Part shown: piece by piece, positions 25,801-37,029 of the stretch
Position numbering within the stretch: position 1 is the first letter of the stretch
Layout of the letters: each line of letters opens with the position of its first letter
Source of the DNA: Alisma plantago-aquatica
Taxonomy: Eukaryota; Streptophyta; Magnoliopsida; Alismatales; Alismataceae
Direction: 5' to 3'
Length of the DNA stretch: 64,000 nucleotides
Assembly: GCA_963693085.1 (NCBI GenBank)
Contig: OY856409.1
Span: 659,352,591-659,416,590, forward strand
Program-made: the position numbers and the translations under genes
The notes under the pieces: generated by a model
Databases searched by the model: none
Told to the model about the DNA's origin: nothing
Seen by the model: only the letters and a program-made list of their open reading frames with translations

Positions 25801-26060
25801 AATAAGGAAAAAAATAATAGAAGTAGTTATTAATGATCGGAGAACATATTTACCTCATGTTTGTTACACGTTGTCAATAATGGAGAAGAAAACTTTTTAT
25901 GAGTGTTTGGATAATGTTAAGGTACCACATGGTTACTCTTCCAACATCCATAGATTGGTATTAATGAAAGATCTAAAGCTGATAGGGCTTAAATCTCATG
26001 ATTCTCACACTCTAATGCAACAAACATTGCCCATGGCAATTAGATCTATCCGAAGCATGT
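22871..26060 (+). mobile_element. CACTA transposon, copy 2, truncated
   Basis: The terminal motif reads AACTAGTACAG, with the outermost C changed to A. The subterminal repeats are kept. Both the leader intron acceptor and the transposase start are lost in the 0.95-kb deletion at about 24317, and the 3' part ends at chromovirus B. It is immobile in cis. Confidence 0.8.
24317..26060 (+). pseudogene. TNP2-like transposase, copy 2, without start
   Basis: It covers the same domains as copy 1 from the middle onward: KIHACPNDCVLFQKHY (24671-24865), DSPKWKNIDLLYPKFG and YSTWPVMLVIYNLPPWLCMK (24944-25234), then a stop where copy 1 has LW (Trp to stop). Later come RHCINVMHVEKNVCDSVIGT and GYSSNIHRLVLMKDLKLIGL (25667-26060). 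The Transpos_assoc domain and ATG are absent. The sequence stops at IRSIRSM where LTR B starts. Confidence 0.88.
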
Positions 26061-27919
26061 TGTGGCGTACGATTCACAAAACAAGATTAACTAATGCAGA
26101 AGCTTATCGTTAGTAGCGGAATTACTGAAAATCACTAAAAATTAAAACTTTTTGCAAAGAGATCCAGAAACTGTAAAACTCTTTCATAAAGAACCTAAGT
26201 AAGTTATTTACATTCTAATTCATCAGTACATCTCTGTATCATCTCATCTCGAGAGTCACAAGCATTAACTGCCCTGCTAAACTATACATAAGTAGTATAC
26301 AAAAATCTCAAGGCATCAAGCCAAAAATCTCAGATCTATATCAAACTATCTACTGACTCCTAGGACCTAAGAGTACAGAGATGACACATAGGACTCTCTC
26401 TATATATAGGACTTGACAAACAATGTCTCCACCTGAGGATCACTATTGTCCTTGTTGTTGTTGTTGTTCTTACTGCTGCTGCTCACTCACTGTAGGGTTT
26501 CTACCTTTTCCTCGGCGTCTACCTAAAAATTTCAATCCCACAGGGGATAGACAATTGAAAATTGCCCCAGTGAGAGATATAACTCTCTGCCAGAAACATA
26601 GTTATTGCTGATGATAGAATAACACTGAGAAATAGAAGTATAATTATTCAACAGTAGGTAAATCATTGATTAAACTATGTAGAACAGTATTCTCTAAACA
26701 GTTCATTCCAGTTATACTTGATTAAGCAACAAGTTATTTACTCAATAAGGAATATGAAGAACTTGTATAGCATTTATCCAACTAGGATATAATACACTAT
26801 GTATCGTCAATCATTGATTCTCACAATTCAACCCTAAGAAAATATTCTACATGACTGATTACATTTTTCAAACATACTTATGCCCTGAGGAGATGAGATA
26901 TACCACTCATACTCCAACCGACCATTGCGAAATTGAAATCGGTACCATACATGGGTCAATAAAAGAGCCGGATTTCTATGACCTCATCCTCCTCAGTCAG
27001 TGTGAGGAACAACTTGCAGGACATCTCGTGTCTCTGCCAAATAGCTTTCTAGGGTATACTGGCAACTTTGCTATTAGAGTTATAGTGGCATGTTATACTC
27101 TATTCCCAATCGAGATATTTCATGTTTATCTCATATCGATTTGGCATTAACATCATCATCAGGAGATTAGTGATACATCCATCCCGGCATATACATATAA
27201 TGAAGGATTGAGAGATTTAATGTTTATCTCACATCAATTCCTCCATTAGGGCTTAAGGATATTCGTGCCCATAACCTCCACATACTCAAAAGTATGCCCT
27301 CCAGGAGTTCCCTTAGGAAAACATGTTTCACCATCACCAAACTACTGACGATGATGGATCTATGGTCAGGGCTCTACATGATATCATTTCACTTGATTAT
27401 TTAAGTACATTACAGTATTCTTTTAGCATCAGGCATGTTTTCAAACATAAACCATTATAACACTTTCTATAAAGAATGAGTACTATTTCTATCAAGTCCA
27501 TTTCACAGCTTTATTAACATTGGAATCTCAGTCCCTCATCATCTCATCATCATGAATCAAGAATATGGGTTTTTAAACCCTTAGATCATCAAAACACTTG
27601 TTACCACTTTAACAGGTAACTTAATGCCATCAAGTCATCTGACAGTGTAAACATGATAATTACAATGCAGGTATTTCACATGGCTCTTACAGCCTAATAA
27701 TCTCTTTTGTTACCTCTTACTAGGCAACATGGCATATCATTCCTTACAAAGCTCATAAAGTACTTTCAATAAACAAAACATCATAGCTCATACCTAGCTA
27801 TTTTCACTATCTCATAAAACCTGCATGATTAGTACAGATGATAATAGATACATCAATTTCATATCAGCACAATGCAAACAATTATAACATCACTATTCAT
27901 GGAGTTACACCACTATGCC

Positions 27920-28440
27920 CTGGCTAGGGTTAGGGTTTCCCTTTTCATTTCAATTAGGGTTAATCATCCCCTTAGCTTAATTAGGATTAATGACTCATCA
28001 TTTCATTATCCAACCTTAGAGCTTCATGCTATAAAGTATAACCCAGAATTAGGGTTTCACATTTTCATTCACCTTATTTGGAATTAGGGTTTACTATTCA
28101 CATTACATCACCCTAGATTAGGGTTTCATAAAACATTACATAGTATCACTCTAGATTTGAGTTCCACATCACATCAAACATCAGGGTTTCTCATAAAATC
28201 ACCCTTAGTTAGGGTTTCACATAAATTTCACCCCAGAATAGGGTTTACATTCAAAAACCCACAATTAGGGTTTACTATTCATCCCAATTAGGGTTTCATG
28301 TTCCATTACCCATAATTGAGGTCATACCATCATCATGTATTAGGATTTCACCTATCAATGCCCTCAATTAGGGTTATGATTCATTAACCTTCATAATTAG
28401 GGTATCATGATCTCACTATCAAGGATCATACCCTAATTAG
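27920..28440. repeat. Telo-box-rich field in LTR B
   Basis: About fifteen copies of attagggttt or close variants in roughly 500 bp (the reverse complement AAACCCTAAT contains the plant telo-box AAACCCTAA), spaced irregularly. The right LTR has the same field at 45345-45835. They are dispersed rather than strictly tandem. Confidence 0.75.
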
Positions 28441-28789
28441 ACATTCATCCATGTTGAAAGTGTTGAGATTTAACCATTACATGGTTATCATTCATGTAGG
28501 AAGTCTTCTCTCTCATCTTCTATAAGATGATATTTACTTCAGATTTGATTAGACTAAGTCCCTCAACTTAAATGAAGAATTGACACTTAATCCCATTGTT
28601 TCATTACTTTCATGATCATAAGAGATTAACTATTTAAGAGATACTAATCACCCTATCTCATTAAGGGTGCCATTATTATAGTCATCCTTGGTTTACATCA
28701 TATAATTGTTCAATTAAACAATTGACCTTCAACCACTTTAAGTGTTCATATGATTGATTAATTATATTCCAAATGATATTGGTCACTTA

Positions 28790-29890
28790 GAACTCAAACG
28801 GTCTTGACCAATCAGACCTCAAACGGTCTTTCTTGTATTACCTCCAAATGGTCTAAGACCGTTTAGACCTTCAAACGGTCTTGAACCAACAATTGAAACT
28901 GTTTGGTAAAGCTAGTATTTGAAACCGTTTGACAAAGTTGTACTTGAAACCGATTGACAAAGTTGGAATTGAAAATCATTTAAGCCTCAACTAGTTTGGG
29001 ATCGTTTGGTCCCAAATGGTCTTGATACCGTTTGGTCAAACCTCCTCAAACCTGAATGGACCAAATATGGTCTCCACCACTCATGTTGATTTAGGGTTTC
29101 CAATGTTGATCCCCTGATCGATTGAATTCATATATCCACTCATCAATTGAACCTAACACCATACTTAAAGTGTGCTTAATAGGTCATCCTTCAACTGATT
29201 TAACCCTCATTTGATCATCAATTAGGGTTTAGAATTAATTGGATTAGGGTTTGGAATCGATGATCCCTCAATGTTGATCATTGTGAAACTAGTTACTTTG
29301 AAACCATTGGACCACCATCCAAATTGGACATGACCTGACCTAAAACGGTCCTGAGGTCATTTGGATGACCTTCAAACGGTCTTGAGACCGTTTGCACATT
29401 TCATCATCCAAAACCATGACATCCAATTAGGGTTAGGATCATAGGATTGATCATCAAATCAGCATTTGATTACAAATCAACTTGGTATCTTTGGATCTTC
29501 AACTACCCAACCATACTCAACCCTAGACCTCCAAACGGTCTTGGGTGACCCTCAAACAGTCTTGAGACCGTTTGGGTGATCCCCAAATGGTTTTGAAACC
29601 GTTTGGGTCAATCAACCCAAAGTTCTAACTCAAACAAATTAGGAATCAACAATTAACCCGATTAGGGTTTGGTGATTGATTGTCCTTCAACTCATGAACC
29701 GATTGAAACTAATAAATTATAATTAGTGGATCATTAACAATCAATATTATCAACAATTCCCCAAATGGTCAACCCTGGTCAAAACCTCTAAATGGTTTGA
29801 AACCATTTGCTCTCATTCAGTTTGGTGAAACCGTTTGCCCTTAAACGGTTTGAAAATGTTTTCTCCCAAACGGTTTGGGAAACCGTTTGA
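28790..29890. repeat. AACGG/CCGTT palindrome field in LTR B
   Basis: About sixteen exact AAACGGT or ACCGTTT motifs lie in 1.1 kb, often paired head to head as caaacggtct…agaccgtttg, with many one-base variants (aaatggt, aaacagt) consistent with C-to-T decay. The field recurs in the right LTR (46190-46840) and in the gag-only element (52865-54130). Confidence 0.8.
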
Positions 29891-30087
29891 GCAACTTTTT
29901 GGAAACTGTTCGGCCTAATAATTTATTGGGAAATGTGTCAAGATTATGTCATCATCATCTTCCTTCATGCATCCAAGAACAATAGCCGTTTTTCATGGGA
30001 ATTTAACAATGAATCAAAAGAGTACCAAAAAGAAGAAAATAATCAACAAATCATAGAGAATTTGATGCAATATCAATGTTTAAGGGT

Positions 30088-30104
30088 TAAAGTTATAAAA
30101 CCCG
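30088..30104 (-). promoter_or_regulatory. Putative TATA block of LTR B
   Basis: The minus strand reads GGCGGGTTTTATAACTTTAA, the counterpart of the TATA block in LTR A, LTR C and the gag-only element. The position is conserved; the function is inferred. Confidence 0.5.
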
Positions 30105-31352
30105 CCTCAAAATCTGATCTCCAAGATCCAAGATCCACGGATAATGGTGGATGAAGTTCTAGAAACTGCCCAAGGTCCGTTCTTGAGCTTTTAGATGAAC
30201 AAGTTGGCTAGGATTGGAAATCGAGTGAAGGAAACAAAGAATCAAGCATTTATTTTGAGTTTTCAACATGAATCCAAGGTGGAAGATGATCAAAAGCTTA
30301 CCAACAGGTTAGAGTCATTCTCCTCCTTCTCCTAAGCTCTCCCTTGTTCGTACAAACCAAAATGAGAAAAGAAATTCCAAGGAAAAGATACTTAAGTGGG
30401 TAGGAAAAGAAATATGTATAAGGAATTTCAAGGAAAGAGAAAATGGATTTAATTCCTTTATTTCCAAAATTATTTCCACCACTTCCCCCTCCATTCCTTT
30501 CCAAGAATCCCCCTTCATTATCTTGCAAAACCTCTTCATTATCCAAGAATTAATGGAAAAGAAATTAAGCACCTTAATGAATTTTATACTAATATCCAAC
30601 TTTTAGTGGATAATACGTTTTATTATGTTAATGTGAGTGGGCTTCCACTCAACCAAGATCTTTTTGTGCCATAGCAAGGCACAAGCTTGTACAACACTTT
30701 GATATTTCATCCCTCAACTTTGGTTTGAAGGGCTCCTTAATTAATTTATTTCTTTTTGCATTAAATTAAATTAAAGTTCCATTTATGCTTAGATCTTGAT
30801 TATTTTAATATCAAGATTCTCTCTCCTCCAAGATAATACAAATGAGGCGCCCCTCTCATTTTCTTTGCTCGACATGATGCCAAGAAACATGAGGGACCCT
30901 CTAGAGGTGGTATTTTGGATATTGAACCCTAGGTTTTCGGTAAATTGCACATTACACCAAAACTAGGTTTTAATGCACAAGGATTGCTCTACAAGCTTTA
31001 TCTTAATGCTCAAGCTTGTGAAAACCATGCCACTACATAATATTCATTCTTATGATGTTTCAACTTCAGAGGAACATTTTATCATGTGTGATTTGCAAGT
31101 TAACCCCTCAACTTGGGTAATTTGCACTTTAGTCCAAAATTAACAAAACAATGTCTCAACATTATTCAAAAAGGACTAAAATTGAAATATAAGTTCCTCA
31201 TGAGCCTTGATTACTTTTCAAAATATAAGAGCAAGCATATAATCAACTTTATTAAGCCAAAACATCTAGGGTTAAAACATAACCTAGGTTAGGGATGTTA
31301 CAAATTATCCAGCCCTTATAATGATTTCATCCCTGAAATCATTAACAAAACA

Positions 31353-32441
31353 TTACGAGAAAAGAGTAGGGTATTTCCTTCTCATTTCTTCCTCTAGTTC
31401 CCATGTAGCTTCTTCAACGCCACGATGATTCCAAAGGACTTTTACAAGACTAATGTCTTTCTTTTTCAACTTCTTGACCCTTCTATCAAGAATCAACATA
31501 GGTCCTTCAACATATGATATATCATCATTTAATTCTACTTCCATAGGCTGCAGAACTGATTCCATGTCAGGATGACATTTCCTTAGCATGGAAATGTGGA
31601 AGACTAGGTGCAACTTGTGCAACTTAGGTGGTAATTCCAGCTTATAATCTACCTTTCCAATCTGTTTAATGATTGGATAAGGCCCCATAAATCTAGGAGC
31701 TAACTTTCCTTTTCTTCCAAACCTAAGAACTCCTTTCCAGGGTGAGACCTTGAGGTACACTCTGTCTGCAACCTGGAATTCTAAAGGTCTACGACTCTTA
31801 TCAGCATAAGATTTCTGCCTATCATGTGCAGTCTTTAATTGTTGTTGTATTATTTTAATCTTCTCAGTGGTCTGTTGCACAAGATCAGGACCCAAAAGTT
31901 GATATTCACCAGTTTCATACCAACATAAGGGAGATATAGAACGTATACCATACAAAGCTTCATAAGGTGCCATGTCAATACTGTGTTGATAGCTATTATT
32001 GTAGGCAAATTCTATCAAGCTTAGGTGTAGATCCCAACTTCCTATAAACTGGAGGACACATGCCCTAAGCAAGTCCTCTAAGGTTTGTATAGTCCTTTCT
32101 GATTGTCCATCAGTCTGAGGATGAAAGGAAGTACTAAACCTTAACTGTGTGCCTAAAGCTTTATGAATTCGCTCCCAAAAATGACTCGTAAATTGGGGAT
32201 CTCTGTCAGAAACAATGGTAACTGGGACCCCGTGCAGCCGTACTATTTCATCCACATATAACTATGCCAGCTTCTCCGCAGCATAGGCTGTTTTGACATG
32301 TAAGAAATGTGTTGTCTTTGTCAACCTATCAACTATTACCCAAATGGAATTATGACCCTTGGCTGTTCTAGGTAAACCAACCACGAAGTCCATGGTTACA
32401 TGATCCCACTTCCACTGCGGTATGGGAAAAGGATGCATTGT
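31353..32441 (-). pseudogene. Chromovirus B integrase core and chromodomain
   Basis: The DDE core is complete: [20 protein letters not shown], then IVSDRDPQFTSHFWERIHKA, then TDGQSERTIQTLEDLLRACV carrying the Glu. The C-terminal region ([32 protein letters not shown]) leads into a chromodomain: ILDRRVKKLKKKDISLVKVL, then WNHRGVEEATWELEEEM. It ends at the stop at 31353. Two in-frame stops lie upstream, after KPA (GGA-to-TGA type) and after KLA (CAG-to-TAG type). The domain type marks this as a chromovirus (Tekay/Del-like). It would be functional apart from the stops. Confidence 0.92.
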
Positions 32442-33503
32442 TCATGCGGGCTTCTGGTGTTCAGCTTTAACTTGCTGACACACTGGACACCGCATAATGA
32501 ACTCAGAAACATCCTTCTTCAAACCAGGCCACCAATATATATCTTTCAAGTTATGATACATCTTGGTGCTTCCCGGATGCATAGCATACATTGAAGAATG
32601 AGCTTCTTCCAGGACTAACTTCCTTAAGTTATCAACATCAGGTACTATCATTCTACCATGATAGCAGGCTACCTGATCATCTGAATCATGGAAGCCATCT
32701 CGTCTCTCGCTACCATACTCTAACCTAATCTGCTGAACTACAACATCAGCTTGTTGTGCTTCTTTAATCTTCCGTCTCAGAGTAGATTTTATGTGCATCT
32801 CCGCTAACAACCCAGATAACAATGATACCTTAAGTTGTACATTGTCTTGCCTCAAGGATATAAACATATCCCTCCTAGAGCACACCAAAGAATTCAACTG
32901 TTCTCTATCTAAGGCTGGTGTTGTTGATTTTCTACTTAATGCATCAGCAACCACATTGGCCTTTCCTGGATGATAATCAATTGTACAATCGTAGTCCTTG
33001 ATTAAATCCATCCAGTGGTGTTGCCTCATGTTTAGCTCATGCTGAGAGAAGATGTACTTTAGGTTCTTATGGTCTGTGAAAATCTGGAATGTCTCTCCAT
33101 AGAGATAATGTCTCCAGATCTTCAAAGCATGGATTATAGTAGCTAGCTCTAGATCATGTGTTGGATAATTCTCCTCATGTTTCTTAAGCTGTCGAGAAGT
33201 AAAAGAAATCACTTGCTTATCCTGCATCAACACACATCCTAGTCCATTCTTAGAGGCATCACAGAAAACTATATACCATTTCCCTTGCTCAGGTAGTACC
33301 AGCATTGGTGCACTTGTCAACCTTTCCTTTTTGGTCAACTTGGTTAAGGGTAAAGCTATAGAGATGAAATTATTAATGAACCTTCTATAATAGCCTGCCA
33401 ACCCCAAGAAACTCCGAATCTCTGTTGGTGTCTTCGGCTGTTCCCATTGCAAGATAGATTCTACCTTTTTAGGGTCAACACGAATAGCTGAAGCAGATAT
33501 CAC
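32442..33503 (-). pseudogene. Chromovirus B RNase H and integrase zinc-binding domain
   Basis: Residues 1-70 complete the RT connection ([30 protein letters not shown]). RNase H follows with its four acidic positions in context: [43 protein letters not shown]. The integrase zinc region comes next with [11 protein letters not shown] and [15 protein letters not shown]. The frame is open for 353 codons. It is bounded by a CAA-to-TAA type stop upstream (after CEFWLP) and the stop after KPA. RNase H removes the RNA strand during cDNA synthesis. Confidence 0.92.
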
Positions 33504-33521
33504 GTGTCCAAGAAAAGAAAC

Positions 33522-34640
33522 TTATGGTAACCAAAACTCACACTTGCTAAACTTAGCATATAACTTATGCTCTCTTAGCAAAGTTAGAGCCTGAAGAAGA
33601 TGCTTCTCATGCTGTTGAGCATCTCTACTATAGATCAGAATGTCATCTATGAAGACGACTACACACTGATCAAGAAAAGGTCGAAAGATTCTATTCATGA
33701 GTTTCATGAATGCAGTTGGTGCATTAGTTAGTCCAAATGACATAACTGTGAACTCATAGTGACCATACCTTGTCCTAAAAGCAGACTTAGGTATGTCACC
33801 CTCCTTAATACGCAGCTGATGATATCCTGACCTCAGATCTATCTTTGAGAAAATAGTTGCACCACGCAACTGATCAAACAGATCGTCAATCCTTGGCAAA
33901 GGATACTTATTCTTTATAGTTACTTTATTTAGCTGTCTGTAATCAATGCTCAACCACATCGATCCATCCTTCTTCTTAAAAAAGAGGACTGGAGCACCCC
34001 AAGGTGAAGTGCTTGGTCGGATAAAACCCTTCTCAAGCAATTCTTGCAGTAGTTTCTTGAGCTCTTCCATCTCAGCAGGCGCCATCCTATACAGTGTTTG
34101 TGCTATTGGATACGTGCCTGGGATTAGATTAATTTCAAAACCAATCTCTCGGGGCGGATGAACACCTGGAAGTTCTTCAGGAAACACATCTTCAAATTCC
34201 CTGACTATAGGAACTTCAACAGGATTAGAACTGTCCATGGTGGAATCTACCACATGTGCCAAGATTGCAAAACATCCTTTCCTCATCAGCTTCTCAGCGA
34301 CCATAGCTGACACAAGACAAGTTGGAAGAATCTTTCTCTCTCCTTGAAAGATCCATGTGTCATTGTTATCCATTCCAAGAATTATATCGAACCCGTGCAT
34401 CTCAAGTGGTATAAGATCCACTTGAATGCGATGCTCAGAAAAGAAAAGAATGTAGGGAGAACACACCTCCCACAACACTGCAGATCCCTTCAAAGGAGTT
34501 TCTAACAACAGACTATCTGCTCTATGACTGGTAGTCATGTTGCAGTCAAGAATCACTCTTCAAGTGATAAAGGAATGTGTAGCACCCGGATCAATTAAAA
34601 CAGATATGATGTAGGATGTAGACATATCAGAATAAAATAG
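33522..34640 (-). pseudogene. Chromovirus B protease and reverse transcriptase
   Basis: The protease active site LIDPGATHSFI lies near 34590-34620, followed by the TGA shared with chromovirus A. The second core ([18 protein letters not shown]) is joined directly to [12 protein letters not shown], about 20 codons shorter than in chromovirus A, so the protease has an internal deletion. RT is complete: [73 protein letters not shown], and the active site [14 protein letters not shown], ending CEFWLP before a stop. The linker [20 protein letters not shown] separates the domains. Confidence 0.92.
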
Positions 34641-34649
34641 TTCCATCTA

Positions 34650-35895
34650 ACCTGTCACAACCTGAGGGTTGATCACTACATCAGGTGGATTCATCGCATA
34701 GAATCTCATTATTGCATGTGGTTGATTCGGTGCTCGATTACTGGGTGTCGATGATCCATCTTGGGATGCTTGTCCACGTCCTCTAGCGCCACCTAGAAAC
34801 TATCTCCTTTGAGAACCTTGCTGACTCTGCATCTGGGGTTGAGTCACACTTGCCTCTCTGGGTCTACAGTCCTTCATCAGATGCCCCATCTTTCCACATA
34901 TGAAACAACTTCTAATCCTTGGTTGTGGTCTGGATGGTCCTGTAACCAACATAGATGCTGCGTTGTGGGCTCCTTTTGGTGGTAAACTTCGTCCTCTACC
35001 CCTATTTGACGTCCACTGCATCTGGGTATTGAATCTAGGTGGTGCCATTGGTGTAGAAAACCTTAGTTTCTTGAAACTTTTGGACGAAGATCCTTGGAAC
35101 GGGGGTACACCTTCTTGTTCTTAGTTTATCGCTTCTTAGTCACAGACCTCTCTATCCTTTTGACAGACTCCAAAAAAGTAGAAAATATTTCCATGTTCTC
35201 CAGGGTAGACACAGGGGTGGTCAACTCAGTGTTTACTCCCTTCTCAAAACGTTGAATCCTTTCTTCATCTGTAGTTTCCATATGCGGACAGAACCGCAAA
35301 AGCTCCATGAACTTAGCCTCATACTCACTAATGTTCATTGGTCCTTGTCTTAACCTCTCAAACTGAGAGATCTTCTCATCTAGGAACATTTTAGGAAAGT
35401 ATATGTTGACAAATTCCCGTCGGAATTCTTCCCATTCGATCTCCACACCTAGCCTTTTCCCCTCCTCTATGGTCCATCAGTGACCGGCACTCTCTTTAAG
35501 AAGGTACACAGCATGTCTAACCTTCTCAGCTTTTGGGATGTTAAGGATTCTAAAGGCCTTCTCTAGTTCGGTTAGCCACATGTCAGCATTTGATGGGTCA
35601 GCTGTCCCAGCATGTTCTGTGGCTCCAACCCGGCGAAGTCGTTCAAACATCTTTTCGGCTCCCTATCTTTCATCATGGGCAGGTGTCCTAGGTGTAGGTA
35701 TGGGCATCCTATCGGTCATATGCGTCATGGCAGCCATAAACTGCCCAAACATGGCTTGTAAGGTTGGGTTCCCCATGTCAGCTTGATTGAACAGGGTGGT
35801 TCATGCACATGCTCCTCCCTTCTTTGGTCTCTTGCACCTCCTCCGGGTGCATCTACGCTACTTTCAATAACATGTTCATCATGTGATCCAGACAT
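34650..35895 (-). pseudogene. Chromovirus B gag with CCHC zinc knuckle
   Basis: The ATG at 35895 begins MSGSHDEHVIESSVDAPGGG, about 136 bp inside the 5' LTR border as in chromovirus A. A frameshift near 35770 moves the MGNPTLQAMFGQFMAAMTHM part into another frame. The next open part (35126-35446) has EIEWEEFRREFVNIYFPKMF and ISEYEAKFMELLRFC. Another shift precedes the knuckle CFICGKMGHLMKDC (34800-35048). Two CAG-to-TAG type stops (after SQRR, and TG/ME) interrupt the gag-pro junction. Confidence 0.85.
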
Positions 35896-36005
35896 CTTTA
35901 GTTCTTCATGTCCTCCTATATGAGAAGAAGACACTATCAGATAGACTGGAAGACACTAGAACAGACTCAACAACCTTAGTCCTATGTTTCTGTAGACTCA
36001 GAGAA

Positions 36006-36023
36006 CCTAGAGCTCTAATACCA
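36006..36023 (-). promoter_or_regulatory. Primer-binding site of chromovirus B (iMet-tRNA type)
   Basis: The minus strand reads TGGTATTAGAGCTCTAGG, seven bases inside the 5' LTR border at 36031. It differs from the iMet pattern TGGTATCAGAGC by one C-to-T change. Confidence 0.8.
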
Positions 36024-36030
36024 ACTAAAT

Positions 36031-37027
36031 TGTGGTGTACGATTCACAAAACGAGATTAACTAATGTGGAAGCTTATCGTTAGCAGCGGAATTACTGAAA
36101 ATCACTAAAAATTAAAACTTTTTGCAATGAGATCCACAAATTGTAAAACTCTTTCATAAAGAACCAAAGTAAGTTATTTACATTCTAATTCATTAGTACA
36201 TCTCTGTATCATCTCATCTCGAGAGTCACAAGCATTAACTTCCCTGTTAAACTGTACATAAGCAGTATACAAAAATCTCGAGGCATCAAGCCAAAAATCT
36301 CATATCTATATCAAACTATCTACTAACTCCTAGGACCTGAGAGTACAGAGACGACACATAGAACTCTCTCTATATACATGACTTGACAAACAGTGTCTCC
36401 ACCTGAGGATGACTACTGTCCTTGCTGTTGTTGCTGCTTCTGCTCACTCAATATAGGGTTTCTTCCTTTTCCTCGACGTCTACCTAAAAATTTAAATCCC
36501 ACGGGGGTGAGACAATTAAAAATTGCCCCAACGAGAGATATAATTCTCCGCCAGAAACATAGTTATTGCATATGATAGAATAACACTGAGCAATAGAAGT
36601 ATAATTATTCAACAATAGGTAAATCATTGATTAAACTATGTAGAACAGTATTCTCTATACAGTTCATTCTAGTTATACTTGATTAAGCAACAAGTTATTT
36701 ACACAATAAGGAATATGAAGAACTTGTATAGCATTTATCCAACTAGGATATAATAGACAATGTATCATCAATCATTGATTCTCATAATTCAACCCTAAGA
36801 AAATATGCTACATGGCTGATTACATTTTTCAAACATACTTATTCCCTGAGGAGATGAGGTATACCGCTCATACTCCAACCGACCATTGTGAAATTGAAAT
36901 CGGTACCATACATGGGTCAATAGAAGAGTCAGATTTCTATGACCTCATCCTCCTCAGTCAGTGTGAGGAACAACTTGCAGGACATCTTGTGTCTCTGCCA
37001 AATAGCTTTCCAGGGTATACTGGCAAC
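36031..37027 (-). repeat. LTR B, right copy, first segment (5' LTR)
   Basis: It matches 26061-27066 closely, including the conserved block (36480-36552). It stops at ggcaac (37022-37027) where the LINE begins. Confidence 0.9.
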
Positions 37028-37029
37028 AA

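Larger units (their letters stand above)
21985..26060. repeat. Tandem segmental duplication, copy 2
   Basis: It repeats copy 1 from LTR C through most of TNP2, with point differences throughout, a short deletion near 22140 (about 16 bp), and a deletion of about 0.95 kb at 24317. It is truncated at 26060 by the LTR of chromovirus B. Confidence 0.8.
26061..31302 (-). repeat. LTR B, left copy (3' LTR), 5.24 kb
   Basis: It starts TGTGGCGTACG and ends AGGGATGTTACA. On the minus strand the LTR therefore begins TGTAACATCCCTAACC, and a weak purine tract (aagggctggataatt) lies just inside the element. It contains the conserved block (26520-26592), a telo-box field (27920-28440), a field of AACGG palindromes (28790-29890) and a TATA-like block near 30091. 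Small open frames at 26851-27150, 27872-28087 and 30298-30599 are not convincing genes. Confidence 0.9.
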
